Shown: in pieces, positions 6,631-15,511 of the stretch
Position numbering within the stretch: the first letter of the stretch is position 1
How the letters are laid out: every line of letters begins with the position of its first letter
Assembly (NCBI GenBank): GCA_964343305.1
Contig: CAYFJO010000078.1
Location: 1 to 32,486, forward strand
Reading direction: 5' to 3'
Source: CAYFJO01 sp964343305
Lineage (GTDB): Bacteria > Planctomycetota > Planctomycetia > Pirellulales > Pirellulaceae
DNA: 32,486 nt
Notes under the pieces: generated by a model
What the model saw: only the letters and a program-made list of their open reading frames with translations
What the model was told of the DNA's origin: nothing
Databases searched by the model: none
Position numbers and translations under genes: made by a program

Positions 6631-6875
6631 GCACAACGGGGCTTTAATCCGACAACCTGTCGGAAGGTAGGGAAAACGACCCTATCCAACGTACCGGACA
6701 CCGGGGGGCTGTTGCAATCAGAATCTGTCAATCGATCGCAATTCCATTCTGGGAAGCGGAATTGACGTTCGAGAATTACCAAGTGTACACATTGCGTGTA
6801 CCGGTTGCGGGGCCGTTTCGTTATTTCATCTGTATGATGAAACGAAGATCACGTTTCGGGTTTGCACTGGGCTAG
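6631..6875 (-). repeat. Structured 245-bp repeat, family 2, copy b
   Basis: Second copy of the element at 5071-5312. The stem GTACAC-ATTGC-GTGTAC (6785-6801) replaces GTACGC-ATTGC-GCGTAC of the other copy, so both sides changed together. The TCATC/GATGA stem and GAAACG/CGTTTC stem are kept base for base. The end nearest the gene carries CCCCGTTGTG. No coding frame crosses it. It also fills most of the 320-bp space between the gene starts at 6619 and 6940. Confidence 0.75.
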
Positions 6876-6939
6876 AACTGCTGCCCCTTGCCCGCGTTCC
6901 TACAATTCATGCAAGACAACATGAACCACGGGACGGTAG

Positions 6940-7176
6940 ATGATTCGACTGCGTATCAAAAAACGATGCTGGATTCCACGCGAAGGCTGGGTGTTCCCTG
7001 ACCGGATCGTGCGTCTCGACTGCAAGGATCCATTGGCCGAAGTGTTGGTCGCGTACCGATTGGCCAAGCTTGATGGCAGATCGCCTGAGCATCGACAGTT
7101 TAAGAAGGATCTACACGAACGTCGCAAACGCAATTATACCGACGCACCTCGAACTACAGATCGCCCCACTCGCTAA
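6940..7176 (+). CDS. Small basic protein, 78 aa
   Basis: Unrecognised. It is rich in Arg and Lys at the start (MIRLRIKKRCWIPREGWVFP), with a middle that looks structured (DPLAEVLVAYRLAKLDG, R-S-P-E-H) and a basic, poorly ordered tail. No signal peptide or membrane segment. Upstream lies GGGACGG, a weak ribosome binding site. It ends 41 bp from the 3' end of the large convergent gene. The opposite-strand frames here look less protein-like, but this is a modest-confidence call. Confidence 0.5.
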   Translation: MIRLRIKKRCWIPREGWVFPDRIVRLDCKDPLAEVLVAYRLAKLDGRSPEHRQFKKDLHERRKRNYTDAPRTTDRPTR

Positions 7177-7217
7177 TCGGCTAACGCGCTCATCTGCCGC
7201 TGCTGACCATCCCATAT

Positions 7218-9764
7218 CTACGGATTGAACGTCGTCCCGTCGACAATGATGCTGCCCGTGATTTCAGTGCCGTTGTTGAAATTGAAATTCAGCGTACCAG
7301 CGCCGGGATTGAGGGTGATGCTGTTGACGGACACGCCGTCGCCCAGATTCAGGCCGCTTAGGCTGCCGTTGCCTTGGATGAAGATTCCGGTAGCTCCGGC
7401 GATGCCGTTGAAGTCGATCAGGATGTTTGAGACTTCGACGTTGCCGTCGCCGCTGTTGATGTTGATGGCGGTTTGGCCGCCAGCGATACCGCCGAAGTTG
7501 ATCGTGAAGCCGGTGACAACGATGTTCGCGCTGTTGGCTCCGTTTTGGATTTGAATGACGTTGTTGCCGTCGTGGTTGTCGACCGTGCCGCCAAGGAGCA
7601 TTAAGTTGCCTAAGAAACTTCCGACTTGGATGGCGTTGTTACCCGCTGTGGAAATGTTCGTGTTGTTCAAGGTGATGTTCGTGCCGACGTTTTGAATGAC
7701 GACGCCGTCGCCCGTGGGCGTGTTGATGTTGGTGCCGCCCGTGACGGTGAAGTCGTTGTTCAATGCGACGAGCACCACACCGTTGTCGCTGCTACCGGTT
7801 GACGAGACGCTTTGAAACACCCAGCCGGACGTGGAATTGGTTTGTCCGTTGCCGCCAGTGATTTCGATCGCGGCGCCGCCGGTGGCCGTGATGTTGGCCA
7901 GACCGGCCAGGAAGTTGAGTGTCGCATTGGTTGCGCCGAACGGGCCATCGCTGTTGTCATCGACCGACAGACCAACTCCACCGATTGCATTGACGAACAG
8001 GTTGTTGAAACTCAAAACCGTCGTGCCAGTGTCTGTGTCGTTGTTATCTTGAACCAGGATTCCGTTCAAGGCGTCGATGATGGTCGTGCCGAAGTTGGCC
8101 GTCAGATCCGTGCCTGGGCCGCCGTCTTGGATGTTGCCGATGTTGATGCCCGTGCCGCTAGCGCCGTTGATCGTTGTGCTGCCGATGTTCAGGACGCTGT
8201 TGCCGCCAGTGTTGCCGATCTGGATGCCGTCGCCGACGCTGCTGGTGGACGAGACGTTGCTGAAATTCATGTTGAACTGCGTGCCCGTCGGACTGGCGGA
8301 CTGTTGCGCAGCGACTCGTGGTGTGTCGACAATCGGAAAGATGAATGGCGAGATGTGCTGCGATTCGAATCGCACGTGACTCATGCTTGTACGGTAGTAG
8401 TAAATGTCCCCGACCGTGCCGCTATTCGCCGGCTGGTGTTCAAGGGCGATTCGATATCCGGGCGTCAGCACTTGCGTGCAATACGATCCCGGGAGGCCGA
8501 GACAACCGTCGGGCCACACGCGACCCACGACGGAAACAACGGAGATGTCATCGGCCTGCGCACCCAATCGCTCCGTCAAATCCGCACGAGCCAAATCAAC
8601 GAGCGACTCGACACGCGACTGCGTGGCGTCGGCCATCAATTTGAACCGACCTGCCTTGTCAGCCTGATATTCAAACTGCTCGCCGCCGTGGTCCAGCACA
8701 ATTTGCCAACCTGGAGTCCGCGCCACCCAAAGATGAAAGACCCAGGGCGGCGTATGGAAATCAAGATTGATGCGTTCGACCCAATCGGCACTCACCACAG
8801 AAATCTCAGTTTCGCTGACTCCCAATCGCGAAGCCAGATCTTGCACGACTCCATTGATGACTTGCCGCTGGTTGTTCCAATTGCCAACGAGGGCCTGATC
8901 GCGCGGGCTGCCAAATGCCTGCTGTTTGTCACCCCGTTGGACTCCGTCCCAAGCGCCGTTGCCGTTGGCGTCTAGGTAAAACCGATTTCCACGCCGAACG
9001 CCAATTTCGTCGCCGGCATTGCCGTCGAAATCGCCAGCGATGGGTTGATCCGATTGCGCCCCAAAGGCAAGACGCTGATCGCCGCCGGTCACACGATCCC
9101 ATTTGCCGTTTCCGTTGGCGTCCAGCAAGAACTGTCCGTCGCGAAAAACACCCACGTCTTCCGTGCCATCGCCGTTCCAGTCGCCAATGACGGGCAAGTC
9201 CGTCGGCAAGCCAAACACGATGACTTTGTCACCACCTGTCGAACCATCCCACTGGCCATTGCCATTGGCGTCGAGCAGGAAACGTCCGCGCCGATACACT
9301 CCGAGATCGTCTGTGCCATCGCCATTGAAATCGCCAACCGCAGGCTTGTCACCGCGGCCGCCAAATTGAAAAACGCGATCACCCCTCGCGACACCATCCC
9401 ATTGACCGTTGCTGTTCTCGTCAAAATAAAAACGGCCGTCACGGAAGATGCCGATTTCGTCCAACGTATCACCATTACGGTCGCCGGCCACCGCCACGTC
9501 ATCGCCGCCGCCGAACCGAGTGCGAATGTCCGTTTGAAGTGTGCCTTCCCACTGACCGTCACCATCGTCCAAGAAGAATTGTCCACTGCGAACGACACCA
9601 ATCTGGTCCGGCACGCCAGACAATAGCGGCACGGCTAAATCTCCCGCCAACATGGATCGAGATTCCAGGGACTCGACACGGAACGACTTGCGATTTGGAC
9701 GCGCGGTCCGCCGATCTGAGTCCCAGCACAACGACATCAAGCGACGAAGAAATTGACTCAACAT
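7218..9764 (-). CDS. Large exported protein: LESR motif, Asp-rich propeller-type repeats, beta-helix
   Basis: 848 residues. Residues 27-42 contain FRVESLESRSMLAGD, the planctomycete LEPR/LESR-type motif near the N-terminus of very large exported proteins; a classical signal peptide is not visible before it. Residues about 48-300 hold five repeats of roughly 50 residues with calcium-type loops (GDFNGDGTDDLGV, GDWNGDGTEDVGV) and LDANGNGQWDG, an FG-GAP/VCBS-like arrangement. Residues about 310-480 contain two related modules, each with a DISVVSV-type strand; the second has WPDGCLGLPGSYC with two Cys and GYRIALEH. The rest is Asn/Gly/Thr-rich and repetitive (GDGIQIGNTG, GTGINIGNI, GDGVVIQNVG), typical of a parallel beta-helix. 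Likely a cell-surface or secreted adhesin or polysaccharide-binding protein; no catalytic residues are recognised. Confidence 0.85.
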   Translation of the reverse strand: MLSQFLRRLMSLCWDSDRRTARPNRKSFRVESLESRSMLAGDLAVPLLSGVPDQIGVVRSGQFFLDDGDGQWEGTLQTDIRTRFGGGDDVAVAGDRNGDTLDEIGIFRDGRFYFDENSNGQWDGVARGDRVFQFGGRGDKPAVGDFNGDGTDDLGVYRRGRFLLDANGNGQWDGSTGGDKVIVFGLPTDLPVIGDWNGDGTEDVGVFRDGQFLLDANGNGKWDRVTGGDQRLAFGAQSDQPIAGDFDGNAGDEIGVRRGNRFYLDANGNGAWDGVQRGDKQQAFGSPRDQALVGNWNNQRQVINGVVQDLASRLGVSETEISVVSADWVERINLDFHTPPWVFHLWVARTPGWQIVLDHGGEQFEYQADKAGRFKLMADATQSRVESLVDLARADLTERLGAQADDISVVSVVGRVWPDGCLGLPGSYCTQVLTPGYRIALEHQPANSGTVGDIYYYRTSMSHVRFESQHISPFIFPIVDTPRVAAQQSASPTGTQFNMNFSNVSSTSSVGDGIQIGNTGGNSVLNIGSTTINGASGTGINIGNIQDGGPGTDLTANFGTTIIDALNGILVQDNNDTDTGTTVLSFNNLFVNAIGGVGLSVDDNSDGPFGATNATLNFLAGLANITATGGAAIEITGGNGQTNSTSGWVFQSVSSTGSSDNGVVLVALNNDFTVTGGTNINTPTGDGVVIQNVGTNITLNNTNISTAGNNAIQVGSFLGNLMLLGGTVDNHDGNNVIQIQNGANSANIVVTGFTINFGGIAGGQTAININSGDGNVEVSNILIDFNGIAGATGIFIQGNGSLSGLNLGDGVSVNSITLNPGAGTLNFNFNNGTEITGSIIVDGTTFNP

Positions 9765-10226
9765 GGCGGCGATCTCTTTAAGAATGCATTTCGTGATTCA
9801 AACTTGGCGCTTCAGTCACATGTCGACGGAACGTGTACACGCGTCGACATGCGGCGCTCAACAAATTCCAAGTCCGATGAGATCTGCGGCGAGCACGAAA
9901 TCTCTATTCCCTACAATCATCTTACTAAATGCCCACGGGTTTCGCCACACAGTTCCCGGCCCGGCAAGGGTGCATCTTCGTAGCAGAATTCGTGAGAATT
10001 CTGACTTCTAGGGCGAGCGGCAAGTGAGTTCACACTTGCCGTAGAGGGATTCGCCAGAGTTCCTATTCACTGGATGGAATTCTGGCGAATCCCTCTACGG
10101 TGAACTTTCATCTGCCACTCGCCTAGCCTCGTGGATTTCGGAAGTTTCACAACTTCCGCTACGAACGCCTCCGGGCTCCGACTGGGCGAACCCACCACGA
10201 GAATCGCTTCGTGGTATGATGCTGGT
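9765..10226. other. Intergenic region with a palindrome cluster
   Basis: Space between two divergent genes, so both promoters should lie here, but I cannot point to convincing -35/-10 boxes. The left half holds no clear structure. From 9984 to 10158 it is packed with hairpins described in the next entry. An in-frame opening at 10131 of the downstream gene runs through the last hairpin and is not taken as its start. Confidence 0.6.
9984..10158. repeat. Cluster of four REP-like palindromes
   Basis: Four hairpins in 175 bp: 9984-10003 (CAGAATTC, loop GTGA), 10018-10041 (CGGCAAGTG), 10041-10098 (18-bp perfect arms from GTAGAGGGATTCGCCAGA, extended by TTCC/GGAA), and 10139-10158 (CGGAAGTT, loop TCAC). 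Several share flanks of the type CGTAG or CTACG and GTGA/TCAC loops, which suggests one REP-like family. No transposase is nearby. Confidence 0.75.
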
Positions 10227-13211
10227 ATGAGCAGAATCGACCTCACCATCTTTGTTCTGATTGCCCAGTATTTCGCCTCGCAGGTCCTTGCGGCGGAACC
10301 GACTTTTAACCGGGACATTCGTCCAATCTTGGCCGCGAAGTGTTTCGCATGTCATGGCCGGGACGAAGAGCATCGCGAGGCGGATCTGCGGTTGGATGTC
10401 CGTGAGAACGCGATTGAACAAGAAACAATTGTACCGGGCAAGCCGCAACAGAGCGAGCTGGTCGTCCGGATAATGTCCGACGATCCCGATCTCCGCATGC
10501 CTCCGGCCGAGTCCAATGAAACGCTGACGGACAAGGAGAGAGAAACGCTTCGAACTTGGATCGCCGCCGGCGCGAACTATGAAGAGCACTGGGCGTTTGT
10601 TGCACCCACTCGACCGGCTGTGCCCGCGACGCCGAAAAAGTTCGCCGATTGGCCGACGAACGGGATTGACCATTTTGTGCTTGCCCGATTGCAGCGAGAA
10701 GGTCTCGTGCCGTCATCCAAAGCTGATCGCTATGCGCTGGTCCGCCGTGTGTATCTAGATCTGAACGGCTTGCCTCCGACGCCCGCGGAAGCTGATGCAT
10801 TTTTTGAAGATCACGATCCCAAAGCGTACGAGCGACTTGTCGACCGGTTGCTAGAGTCAAAACACTATGGCGAACGATGGGCGCGGCAGTGGCTCGATCT
10901 GGCGCGCTACGCCGATACGAACGGTTACGAAAAAGACCGCACAAGATCGATTTGGCCATATCGCGATTGGGTGATTCGAGCGCTGAACGACGACATGCCG
11001 TTCAATCAATTCACGGTCGAGCAATTGGCCGGTGACATGCTGCCCAATGCGACGCCCAGCCAGCGGATCGCTACGGGATTCCATCGCAACACGATGTTGA
11101 ACGAAGAGGGCGGCATCGACCCGTTGGAGTATCGCTTTTACGCCATGGTTGACCGTGTCGCGACGACCGGCACGGTTTGGCTTGGCTTGACGACAGGATG
11201 TGTCCAATGTCACTCGCACAAATACGATCCCATTTCTCACACGGATTACTACAGCCTGATGGCGCTGCTCGACAATGCAGACGAACCGGATTTCCTTGTC
11301 CCCGATCCGGCCATCGCCAAACGTCGCGAGACGATTTCGAAGCAAATCGCTGAGTTGGAGGCTGACCTCCCAAATCAATTCCCGGCCGACAAGAAGCTGG
11401 ACGAGCGATTTGAAGCCTGGGTCGAGTCCGAGCGCGGCCGTGCCGTTCGTTGGACAACTTTGCGGCCCAGCGAAATGACCACCAACTTGCCGCGTTTGGA
11501 ATTGCTCGACGACGGTTCGATTTTTTCAACGGGCGACGTCACCAAGCGGGACGTGTTCAAGTTGCGAATTCCGGTCGACGAGAAGCTCAAACGTTTGACC
11601 GCCATTCGGCTGGAAGTTTTGCCCGACGATCGATTGCCGGCGGGCGGTCCGGGTCGCGCGTATTACGAAGGCCGCAAGGGCGATTTCTTTCTGAGTGAAT
11701 TCACGGCGCGTGCGGACGGTGATCCAGTCAAGTTCGCGACCGCATCGCACACTTATGGAAAGATCGCCGTCGGCAGCGGCAATGCGAACGCGACCAACGT
11801 GCTGGATGGCGAAGGGTCCACCGGTTGGTCGACCGCCGGTCGCGAAGGCGAATCGCATCAACTGGTGATCAATGTATCGACGCCAGTTGACGCGACGATG
11901 TTGGAAATCAAGATGCTGTTCGAGCGGCATTTCGTGGCCAGCCTCGGACGATTTCGATTGTCCGCGACCACCGCCACCGAAAAACCCGTTGCGAAATCAA
12001 CGCCCCTCGAAATGGAAGCCCTGCTCGCCGATGATCCGGCGTCGTGGACCGAAGATCAACGAGCCCAAGTGTTGCGGCACTATCTGACCGTTGCCCCCGA
12101 GTTGGCCGATGCTCGCAAACGCATCGATCAGCTACGCAAACAACTGCCGACCTATCCGACAACCATGGTGATGCTCGAACGTCCCGCCGACAATCCACGA
12201 CCAACGCATCGTCACCATCGAGGCGAGTATCTCAGTCCACGCGAAAAAGTCGCCCCCGCACTGCCATCACTTTTCAACCAAGAAGACGGTCCCACCAATC
12301 GCCTGTCGCTGGCACGGTGGCTCGCCAGCGAAAAAAACCCGCTTGTCGCACGTGTCACGGTCAATCGCGCATGGCAGGCGTTGTTCGGCAACGGACTTGT
12401 TCGCGCCAGCGGCGATTTTGGAACGCAAATCGATCCGCCAACGCATCCCGACTTGCTCGACTGGCTCGCGTGCGAATTCATCGAACAAGGCTGGTCAATG
12501 AAAAAACTACATCGTTTGATCGTGACCAGCGCGACGTATCGACAATCGTCACGAATCACACCGACACTCGCTCGCGACTCGGCCAACGAGTTGTTAGCAC
12601 GCGGCCCGCGTCATCGAATCGACGCCGAAATCGTTCGCGACACGATGCTCAAGGCGAGCGGACTTTTGTCGCCAAGAATGTTTGGTCCCAGTGTTTATCC
12701 CCCGCAACCCGCCAGCGTCACGTCGCTCGCCTACGGCGGTGCAAAATGGACACCATCGACCGGCGAAAACCGCTACCGCCGCTCACTCTACACTTTCAGC
12801 AAACGAACTGCCCCATTCGCCGCCTTCACCGTGTTCGACGCCACATCGGGCGAAAACTGCACCGCAAAACGCAACCGCAGCAATACTCCGCTACAAGCAC
12901 TCACGTTGTTGAACGACGAGATGTTCCTCGAATTCTCGCGAGCCTTGGCGACAAACGTGTTGGTGCAGAAACCGCAAACATCCGGCGAATGCGCCACCAT
13001 GATCTTTCGGCGTTTGTTAACTCGAAAACCGGATCAAGAAGAACTGACCGCTTTGGTCGAGTTCTTCGACGCACAACGAAAACGTATTGAGGTCAGCGAG
13101 CTAAACGCTGTCGAAATCTCTCACGAAAAAAAATCGACCCCCGAACTCGCGGCGTGGATCATGGTTACGCGTGCCGTCATGAATCTGGACGAAGCGATTA
13201 CGAAACCCTAG
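10227..13211 (+). CDS. Planctomycete cytochrome: PSCyt1 / DUF1549 / DUF1553 protein
   Basis: 994 residues, exported. The start is the ATG at 10227, followed by signal peptide IDLTIFVLIAQYFASQVLAA. Next comes a PSCyt1 haem segment with CFACH (residues 39-43) in NRDIRPILAAKCFACHGRD. The DUF1549 (PSCyt2) domain spans about residues 130-340, with GLPPTPAEADAF, a core of WARQWLDLARYADTNGYEKD, and a second haem motif CVQCH. DUF1553 occupies the C-terminal third (FNQEDGPTNRLSLARWL, NRAWQALFGNGLV, SATYRQSS). The domain order and length are standard for this very abundant planctomycete family, thought to be periplasmic redox proteins linked to breakdown of complex carbohydrates; substrate unknown. A DUF1501 gene, its usual partner, follows on the same strand after an intervening opposite-strand gene. 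Confidence 0.95.
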   Translation: MSRIDLTIFVLIAQYFASQVLAAEPTFNRDIRPILAAKCFACHGRDEEHREADLRLDVRENAIEQETIVPGKPQQSELVVRIMSDDPDLRMPPAESNETLTDKERETLRTWIAAGANYEEHWAFVAPTRPAVPATPKKFADWPTNGIDHFVLARLQREGLVPSSKADRYALVRRVYLDLNGLPPTPAEADAFFEDHDPKAYERLVDRLLESKHYGERWARQWLDLARYADTNGYEKDRTRSIWPYRDWVIRALNDDMPFNQFTVEQLAGDMLPNATPSQRIATGFHRNTMLNEEGGIDPLEYRFYAMVDRVATTGTVWLGLTTGCVQCHSHKYDPISHTDYYSLMALLDNADEPDFLVPDPAIAKRRETISKQIAELEADLPNQFPADKKLDERFEAWVESERGRAVRWTTLRPSEMTTNLPRLELLDDGSIFSTGDVTKRDVFKLRIPVDEKLKRLTAIRLEVLPDDRLPAGGPGRAYYEGRKGDFFLSEFTARADGDPVKFATASHTYGKIAVGSGNANATNVLDGEGSTGWSTAGREGESHQLVINVSTPVDATMLEIKMLFERHFVASLGRFRLSATTATEKPVAKSTPLEMEALLADDPASWTEDQRAQVLRHYLTVAPELADARKRIDQLRKQLPTYPTTMVMLERPADNPRPTHRHHRGEYLSPREKVAPALPSLFNQEDGPTNRLSLARWLASEKNPLVARVTVNRAWQALFGNGLVRASGDFGTQIDPPTHPDLLDWLACEFIEQGWSMKKLHRLIVTSATYRQSSRITPTLARDSANELLARGPRHRIDAEIVRDTMLKASGLLSPRMFGPSVYPPQPASVTSLAYGGAKWTPSTGENRYRRSLYTFSKRTAPFAAFTVFDATSGENCTAKRNRSNTPLQALTLLNDEMFLEFSRALATNVLVQKPQTSGECATMIFRRLLTRKPDQEELTALVEFFDAQRKRIEVSELNAVEISHEKKSTPELAAWIMVTRAVMNLDEAITKP

Positions 13212-13221
13212 ACAAATGCCT

Positions 13222-13689
13222 TCAATAGATCCGTGGAGGAACGACACACACGTTGATGATTTTAGAAACGACATTTACGAACAGGCGAGATTCCTTTTCT
13301 TGGCCGCCAGAGAAATCGATTTCGAATTCATCCCAGCACATCCAGGAGGGCAACGAGCCGCCAGTTATGAAAGTTCCTTCGCCAACGAAATTAAACAGGT
13401 GCAATTCAGAATCGTCGGCCAGCCGCAAACCAACTCTGAACCAATCGTAGTCCCCCGAATCGTCATCGTATCCATAGGTCACCGCACGAACATCGGCAAA
13501 AGGAATGGCTCTTCGCAGCCGAATGAGCCAGAGATACCGCGAATAAATCGATACCGTCTTGTCGGAAACGTCAACAGCCACTTTACGATAGAGCATCCCC
13601 AAGGAGATAAGCATGGTCCACCAGGACGACGCAGCAATCACGCTGTCTGATTCCTTCCATACTCTCGGACATGTTGCGAAGAGCCACAT
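13222..13689 (-). CDS. Conserved planctomycete protein, 155 aa
   Basis: A family I remember from other planctomycetes but with no assigned function. The body has the look of a small beta-rich (PH-like) domain after a hydrophobic stretch: SSWWTMLISLGMLY, then VAVDVSDKTVSIYSRYLW, RRAIPFADVRAVTYGY, RVGLRLADDSELHLFNF and WDEFEIDFSGGQEKESR. A cytoplasmic domain tethered by an N-terminal membrane segment is plausible. The true start is uncertain; the ATG at 13687-13689 gives the longest form, and an internal ATG (residue 26) is possible. It lies between, and opposite to, the cytochrome and DUF1501 genes, ending 10 bp from the former. Confidence 0.75.
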   Translation of the reverse strand: MWLFATCPRVWKESDSVIAASSWWTMLISLGMLYRKVAVDVSDKTVSIYSRYLWLIRLRRAIPFADVRAVTYGYDDDSGDYDWFRVGLRLADDSELHLFNFVGEGTFITGGSLPSWMCWDEFEIDFSGGQEKESRLFVNVVSKIINVCVVPPRIY

Positions 13690-13769
13690 GATTCTGCCTA
13701 CCTCGGTGCAAATTGACCTGTGATTGTTTGTTTAGAATGAATGTCCATCTTACCCACACGAGCCGGATT

Positions 13770-15200
13770 ATGAATGACCAACTTCGCCAACAAACACGGA
13801 GGCACTTCTTTGGCAATTGCGGCGTCGGCGTCGGGCAAATTGCGCTGGCATCCTTGTTGGCCAACGGCGGTCCAGCAGCAAAAGAAAACGCAAGCCCTTT
13901 TGCGCCAAAGAAGCCGCATTTTGAAGCCAAGGCAAAGCGGGTCATCTACTTGTTCATGGCCGGCGCGCCCAGCCAGTTAGATCTGTTTGATCATAAGCCG
14001 AAACTTGCGGAACTCGAGGGCAAGCCCATTCCGCCATCGGTCGTCAAGGGCCAGCGATATGCATTTATCCAACCGAACGCCGCCGTACTCGGTCCGCAGT
14101 TTGAATTTGCGAAACATGGCAAGTGCGGCGCGGAGTTGTCGGAGATGTTGCCGCATTTGGGCAAGGTCGTCGATGAGATTTCCATCGTCCGCTCGGTTCA
14201 CACGGATCTGTTCAACCATTCGCCCGCCCAGCTATTTGTGAACACTGGCAGCGGCATTCCGGGCCGTCCCAGCATGGGATCTTGGCTCAGCTATGGCATT
14301 GGCAGCGAGGCGAACGATCTGCCATCGTTTGTCGTGCTCAAAAGTGGAGGCAGTTTGAGCGGCGGCGCGTCGATGTGGAGTTCCGGCTTTTTGCCGTCCG
14401 TGCATCAAGGCGTTCCTTTTCGTGGTACGGGCGATCCGATCTTGCATGTTTCCAATCCAAAGGGCTACGACGACCGCGCGCAGCGCGAGTCACTCGACTT
14501 GATTCGAAAGTTAAACCGCAGACAATTCGACATTGTCGGCGATCCCGAAATTGCTACACGCATCAACGCTTATGAAATGGCCTACCGAATGCAGTCGCGC
14601 GCGCCGGAACTGATGGATCTTTCCCAAGAAGACCAGAAGACATTGGAGTTGTATGGCGCGAAGCCCGGTGATCCAAAGGCAACCTTCGCGAACAACGCGC
14701 TGCTCGCCAGACGGCTTGCGGAGCGGGGTGTGCGCTTCATTCAGGTTTACCATTCCGGCTGGGATCATCACAGCAATGTTGCCGGTGGTCTTCGCGGCCA
14801 GTGTGCTCAGACGGATCAAGCTTGTGCGGCGTTGATCGCTGATTTGAAACAACGCAGCATGCTGGACGACACGCTGGTCGTGTGGGGCGGCGAGTTTGGA
14901 CGAACGCCGATGGTCGAAGCCAGTGCGGCGCTGGGTCGCAGCAAAGGTCGCGACCACCACCCTCAGGCGTACACCATGTGGTTCGCTGGTGGTGGTATCA
15001 AGACTGGATTCTCGTTGGGTCGCACGGATGATTTGGGCTTTCACGTTGTTGAGGACGCGGTTCACGTCCACGACGTGCAGGCCACGATCCTACACTGTCT
15101 GGGCATAGACCATCGCCGATTGACTTTTAGATACCGCGGGCTGAATTTCAAACTGACAGGCGTCGAAGATCATCATCCCGTGCGAAAACTGCTGGCGTAA
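13770..15200 (+). CDS. DUF1501 protein, Tat-exported
   Basis: 476 residues. I use the ATG at 13770, which opens with a twin-arginine signal (QQTRRHFFGNCGVGVGQIAL), the normal start for the family; the frame opens 57 bp earlier without support. The body shows the DUF1501 signature: KAKRVIYLFMAGAPSQLDLF, then DHKPKL, a Ser/His-rich centre (HTDLFNHSPAQLFVNTGS), DDTLVVWGGEFGRTPM, and GRDHHPQAYTMWFAGGG near the C-terminus. The fold belongs to the alkaline phosphatase/sulfatase superfamily. It is almost always found with DUF1549/DUF1553 cytochromes, as here, and is thought to act in the periplasm; the reaction is unknown. Confidence 0.95.
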   Translation: MNDQLRQQTRRHFFGNCGVGVGQIALASLLANGGPAAKENASPFAPKKPHFEAKAKRVIYLFMAGAPSQLDLFDHKPKLAELEGKPIPPSVVKGQRYAFIQPNAAVLGPQFEFAKHGKCGAELSEMLPHLGKVVDEISIVRSVHTDLFNHSPAQLFVNTGSGIPGRPSMGSWLSYGIGSEANDLPSFVVLKSGGSLSGGASMWSSGFLPSVHQGVPFRGTGDPILHVSNPKGYDDRAQRESLDLIRKLNRRQFDIVGDPEIATRINAYEMAYRMQSRAPELMDLSQEDQKTLELYGAKPGDPKATFANNALLARRLAERGVRFIQVYHSGWDHHSNVAGGLRGQCAQTDQACAALIADLKQRSMLDDTLVVWGGEFGRTPMVEASAALGRSKGRDHHPQAYTMWFAGGGIKTGFSLGRTDDLGFHVVEDAVHVHDVQATILHCLGIDHRRLTFRYRGLNFKLTGVEDHHPVRKLLA

Positions 15201-15511
15201 GCGAAGATTTAGGTCCTTGGAAACCGCATGTCTCGCGCGTTACAATGCTGGTCGGCAATCACTCAAGAAGGTATGGTCCCGATGAATTTACGCTTGTTTC
15301 CAATCGTTGTCGATTGCAAGACGAAAGAAATCGTCAGGATGCTCGACGCCGGTCAAGAGCTGAAACGGACTCAAGCCATCGATGTACCGATCGATTGATC
15401 CGCGACTGCGCGTGGCATGTTGGATGGACGGATCGAATCGAAACAACGAAGGAGAACGACGGAGCGACAATCCAGAAATTTACGTGAGAATTGTAATTAC
15501 AAGGGTTGGTC
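15201..15511 (+). other. Intergenic region with one 38-codon frame
   Basis: The only frame of note is 15282-15398 on the plus strand (MNLRLFPIVVDCKTKEIVRM, ending in VPID), preceded by AAGAAGG. It reads reasonably like a small protein, but nothing supports it beyond that. The remaining sequence should hold the promoter of the TPR gene; I cannot fix one. Confidence 0.35.

Noticed and set aside
6900..7133. Minus-strand frames opposite the small gene at 6940
   Set aside because: Products are Arg/Ser-rich without pattern, while the plus-strand product looks more protein-like.
7812..8975. 387-codon plus-strand frame
   Set aside because: It lies antisense to the large exported protein; its length comes from the base bias of the Asn/Gly/Asp-rich coding strand and its product has no recognisable features.
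12044..13090. 348-codon plus-strand frame in a second phase
   Set aside because: Wholly inside the DUF1549/DUF1553 gene, with an Arg/Thr/Ser-rich product typical of a shifted frame.
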